A DNA stretch of 6,745 nucleotides from Deltaproteobacteria bacterium. GTDB lineage: Bacteria; Desulfobacterota_B; Binatia; UBA9968. Location of the stretch: NCBI GenBank assembly GCA_005879255.1, contig VBKY01000273.1:1-6745 (forward strand). The letters are read 5' to 3'. The first letter of the stretch is position 1. Each line of letters begins with the position of its first letter. Shown in pieces: positions 5,816-6,745 of this stretch. The position numbers and the translations under genes are program-made. The notes under the pieces are model-generated. The model saw nothing but the letters and a program-made list of their open reading frames with translations, was not told the origin of the DNA and made no database searches.

Positions 5816-6745
5816 TTAAACGTCCAACTGTCTCTGTCGGTCCTGGGAATCAAGAACCAAAGCAGTGACCTCACAGCCGTCCACAGAGAAGTGATGTATG
5901 ATTTTCAGTTGCCGCGCGAATGCTGCGACTTTGCCGAATTGTGTCCCGACCAAGCCGCGTATACGAAGCCCATGTTGTCGCCCGAGGCTCGCGACATCGT
6001 GAACCGACCACTCCACCGGAAACTTGATGCCGCGATAACTGCGGCGTTTTACGTCAATGAGCCAAAGAGAGCTTCGATGGATATCGATGCAGGCGAACAG
6101 CTCTTCCCTCAGCTCGGTCGTGTTCTGCAAGTACTCCGATAATTGAGGCGATCGCTCGATCCCTGGCGTCCCTGCGAGGGCGATCTCGCTCGTACGCCGA
6201 TAGTTTTCGTCGATGAAAATCAGCTTACCCCTTCTGGTGTCCGAGATGAAATATCCTCCGCGCTTTCGCCGCGAGAGCTTGTGTGGGTTTATCAATCCAG
6301 AGATCACTTCTTGAGCGTCACCTGTCTTCCGATCGACTACGTAGCCTGCTCCTTGATGGAACAAAGTAACAAGAATCCTTCCTTCCGAGTCGTAGGACGC
6401 GCTGTTGAGATGCGCCGGTTTTTGCCGAGTAGGAATGCCGAATTCGTACTTTCCTGGATCGTCCACCAACAGCACTTCGTGACCCATGGCTTCGAGTGCT
6501 TTGCACTTGGCTTCCGAACGAACGACATAGTGACCCAGCTTTGATCGGTCAAAGCCGTGGTCCCACGCAAACCATTCCCAAACGACTTCTCCACTATCGG
6601 TATCGAATTCAAACACGGCGTCGAAACCCGACGAGCCGACCAATAGTCTCTTTCCATCGGGCGAGAACTCGACAGTGTGTCCCTGATTGAGCCAAGGATT
6701 CTGACAAACTCTCCCCTCGCCGGATTTCATGTCGATCAACCGAAC
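5816..6745 (-). CDS. Arylsulfotransferase/NHL-like beta-propeller protein, C-terminal part, probable frameshift near its end
   Basis: The frame is open to the window edge (codons 6745-6740 read Val-Arg before the TTG at 6739), so the N-terminus is missing. Counting from that TTG, the visible part shows repeated blade-like units. They include QGHTVEFSPDGKRLLVG (19-35), FEFDTDSGEVVWEW (43-56) with WDHGFD (59-64), and PAHLNSASYDSEGRILVTLF (108-127). INPHKL (150-155) with GGYFISDTRRGKLIFID (161-177) and SSLWLIDVKRRSYRGIKFP (223-241) follow. Regularly placed His residues followed by a D-G or D-x-E-G turn are typical of arylsulfotransferase-like and NHL propellers. This supports the fold but not a specific enzyme activity. 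From about residue 252 the frame turns Arg-rich with A/T-ending codons, while the neighbouring frame reads GDNMGFVYAAWSG and stops at 5905. The real C-terminus may therefore be in that frame. No terminator is evident downstream. The gene is on the same strand as the substrate-binding gene, with a 270-nt gap. Confidence 0.72.
   Translation of the reverse strand, partial: VRLIDMKSGEGRVCQNPWLNQGHTVEFSPDGKRLLVGSSGFDAVFEFDTDSGEVVWEWFAWDHGFDRSKLGHYVVRSEAKCKALEAMGHEVLLVDDPGKYEFGIPTRQKPAHLNSASYDSEGRILVTLFHQGAGYVVDRKTGDAQEVISGLINPHKLSRRKRGGYFISDTRRGKLIFIDENYRRTSEIALAGTPGIERSPQLSEYLQNTTELREELFACIDIHRSSLWLIDVKRRSYRGIKFPVEWSVHDVASLGRQHGLRIRGLVGTQFGKVAAFARQLKIIHHFSVDGCEVTALVLDSQDRQRQLDV

Noticed and set aside
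5801..6544. Two consecutive + strand frames (5801-6142, 6143-6544) opposite the propeller gene
   Set aside because: The minus-strand frame shows propeller motifs and the + frames show none. Their persistence is explained by the codon bias of the other strand, and the ATG at 5801 has no properly spaced ribosome site.

Overview
The window looks like a piece of a moderately GC-rich, Gram-negative-type bacterial chromosome. It contains a signal-peptide substrate-binding protein, a two-transmembrane sensor kinase with a periplasmic domain, and a metal-dependent amidohydrolase. This mix (COG2159-like amidohydrolase, orphan PF04392 substrate-binding protein, large multi-GAF kinase) recalls uncultured, catabolically versatile soil or groundwater lineages such as Deltaproteobacteria-, Tectomicrobia-, Binatota- or Rokubacteria-like groups. 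That placement is inference from gene content only; there is no rRNA or marker gene here.

Layout. Positions 1-719 (+) hold the 3' part of an amidohydrolase, followed by a 12-bp-stem terminator (756-786) and a second hairpin (923-951). Positions 973-4002 (-) hold a large sensor histidine kinase: TM, dCache-like periplasmic sensor, TM, HAMP, two GAF domains, HisKA and HATPase. It is convergent with the amidohydrolase. Positions 4003-4573 carry no convincing gene. They hold the kinase leader (a sigma54-like promoter and two strong Shine-Dalgarno-like sequences that do not match the predicted start), a doubtful 50-codon ORF and a set of alternative hairpins. Positions 4574-5545 (-) hold an ABC-type substrate-binding protein with its own hairpin terminator overlapping the stop codon. 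Upstream, at 5709-5756, lies a candidate sigma70 promoter whose -35 box overlaps an inverted repeat. Positions 5816-6745 (-) hold the 3' part of an arylsulfotransferase/NHL-like beta-propeller protein, 5'-truncated by the window edge and apparently frameshifted near its C-terminus.

How the genes may work together. The kinase and the substrate-binding protein lie in tandem on the same strand. No permease, ATPase, response regulator or receiver domain is visible. The PF04392 fold belongs to the same periplasmic-binding class as LuxP and TorT, which present ligands to histidine kinases. A sensory rather than transport role for the binding protein is therefore a testable hypothesis. The amidohydrolase and the propeller protein show no clear functional link to this pair. 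I found no tRNA, rRNA, CRISPR array, IS element or integration site.
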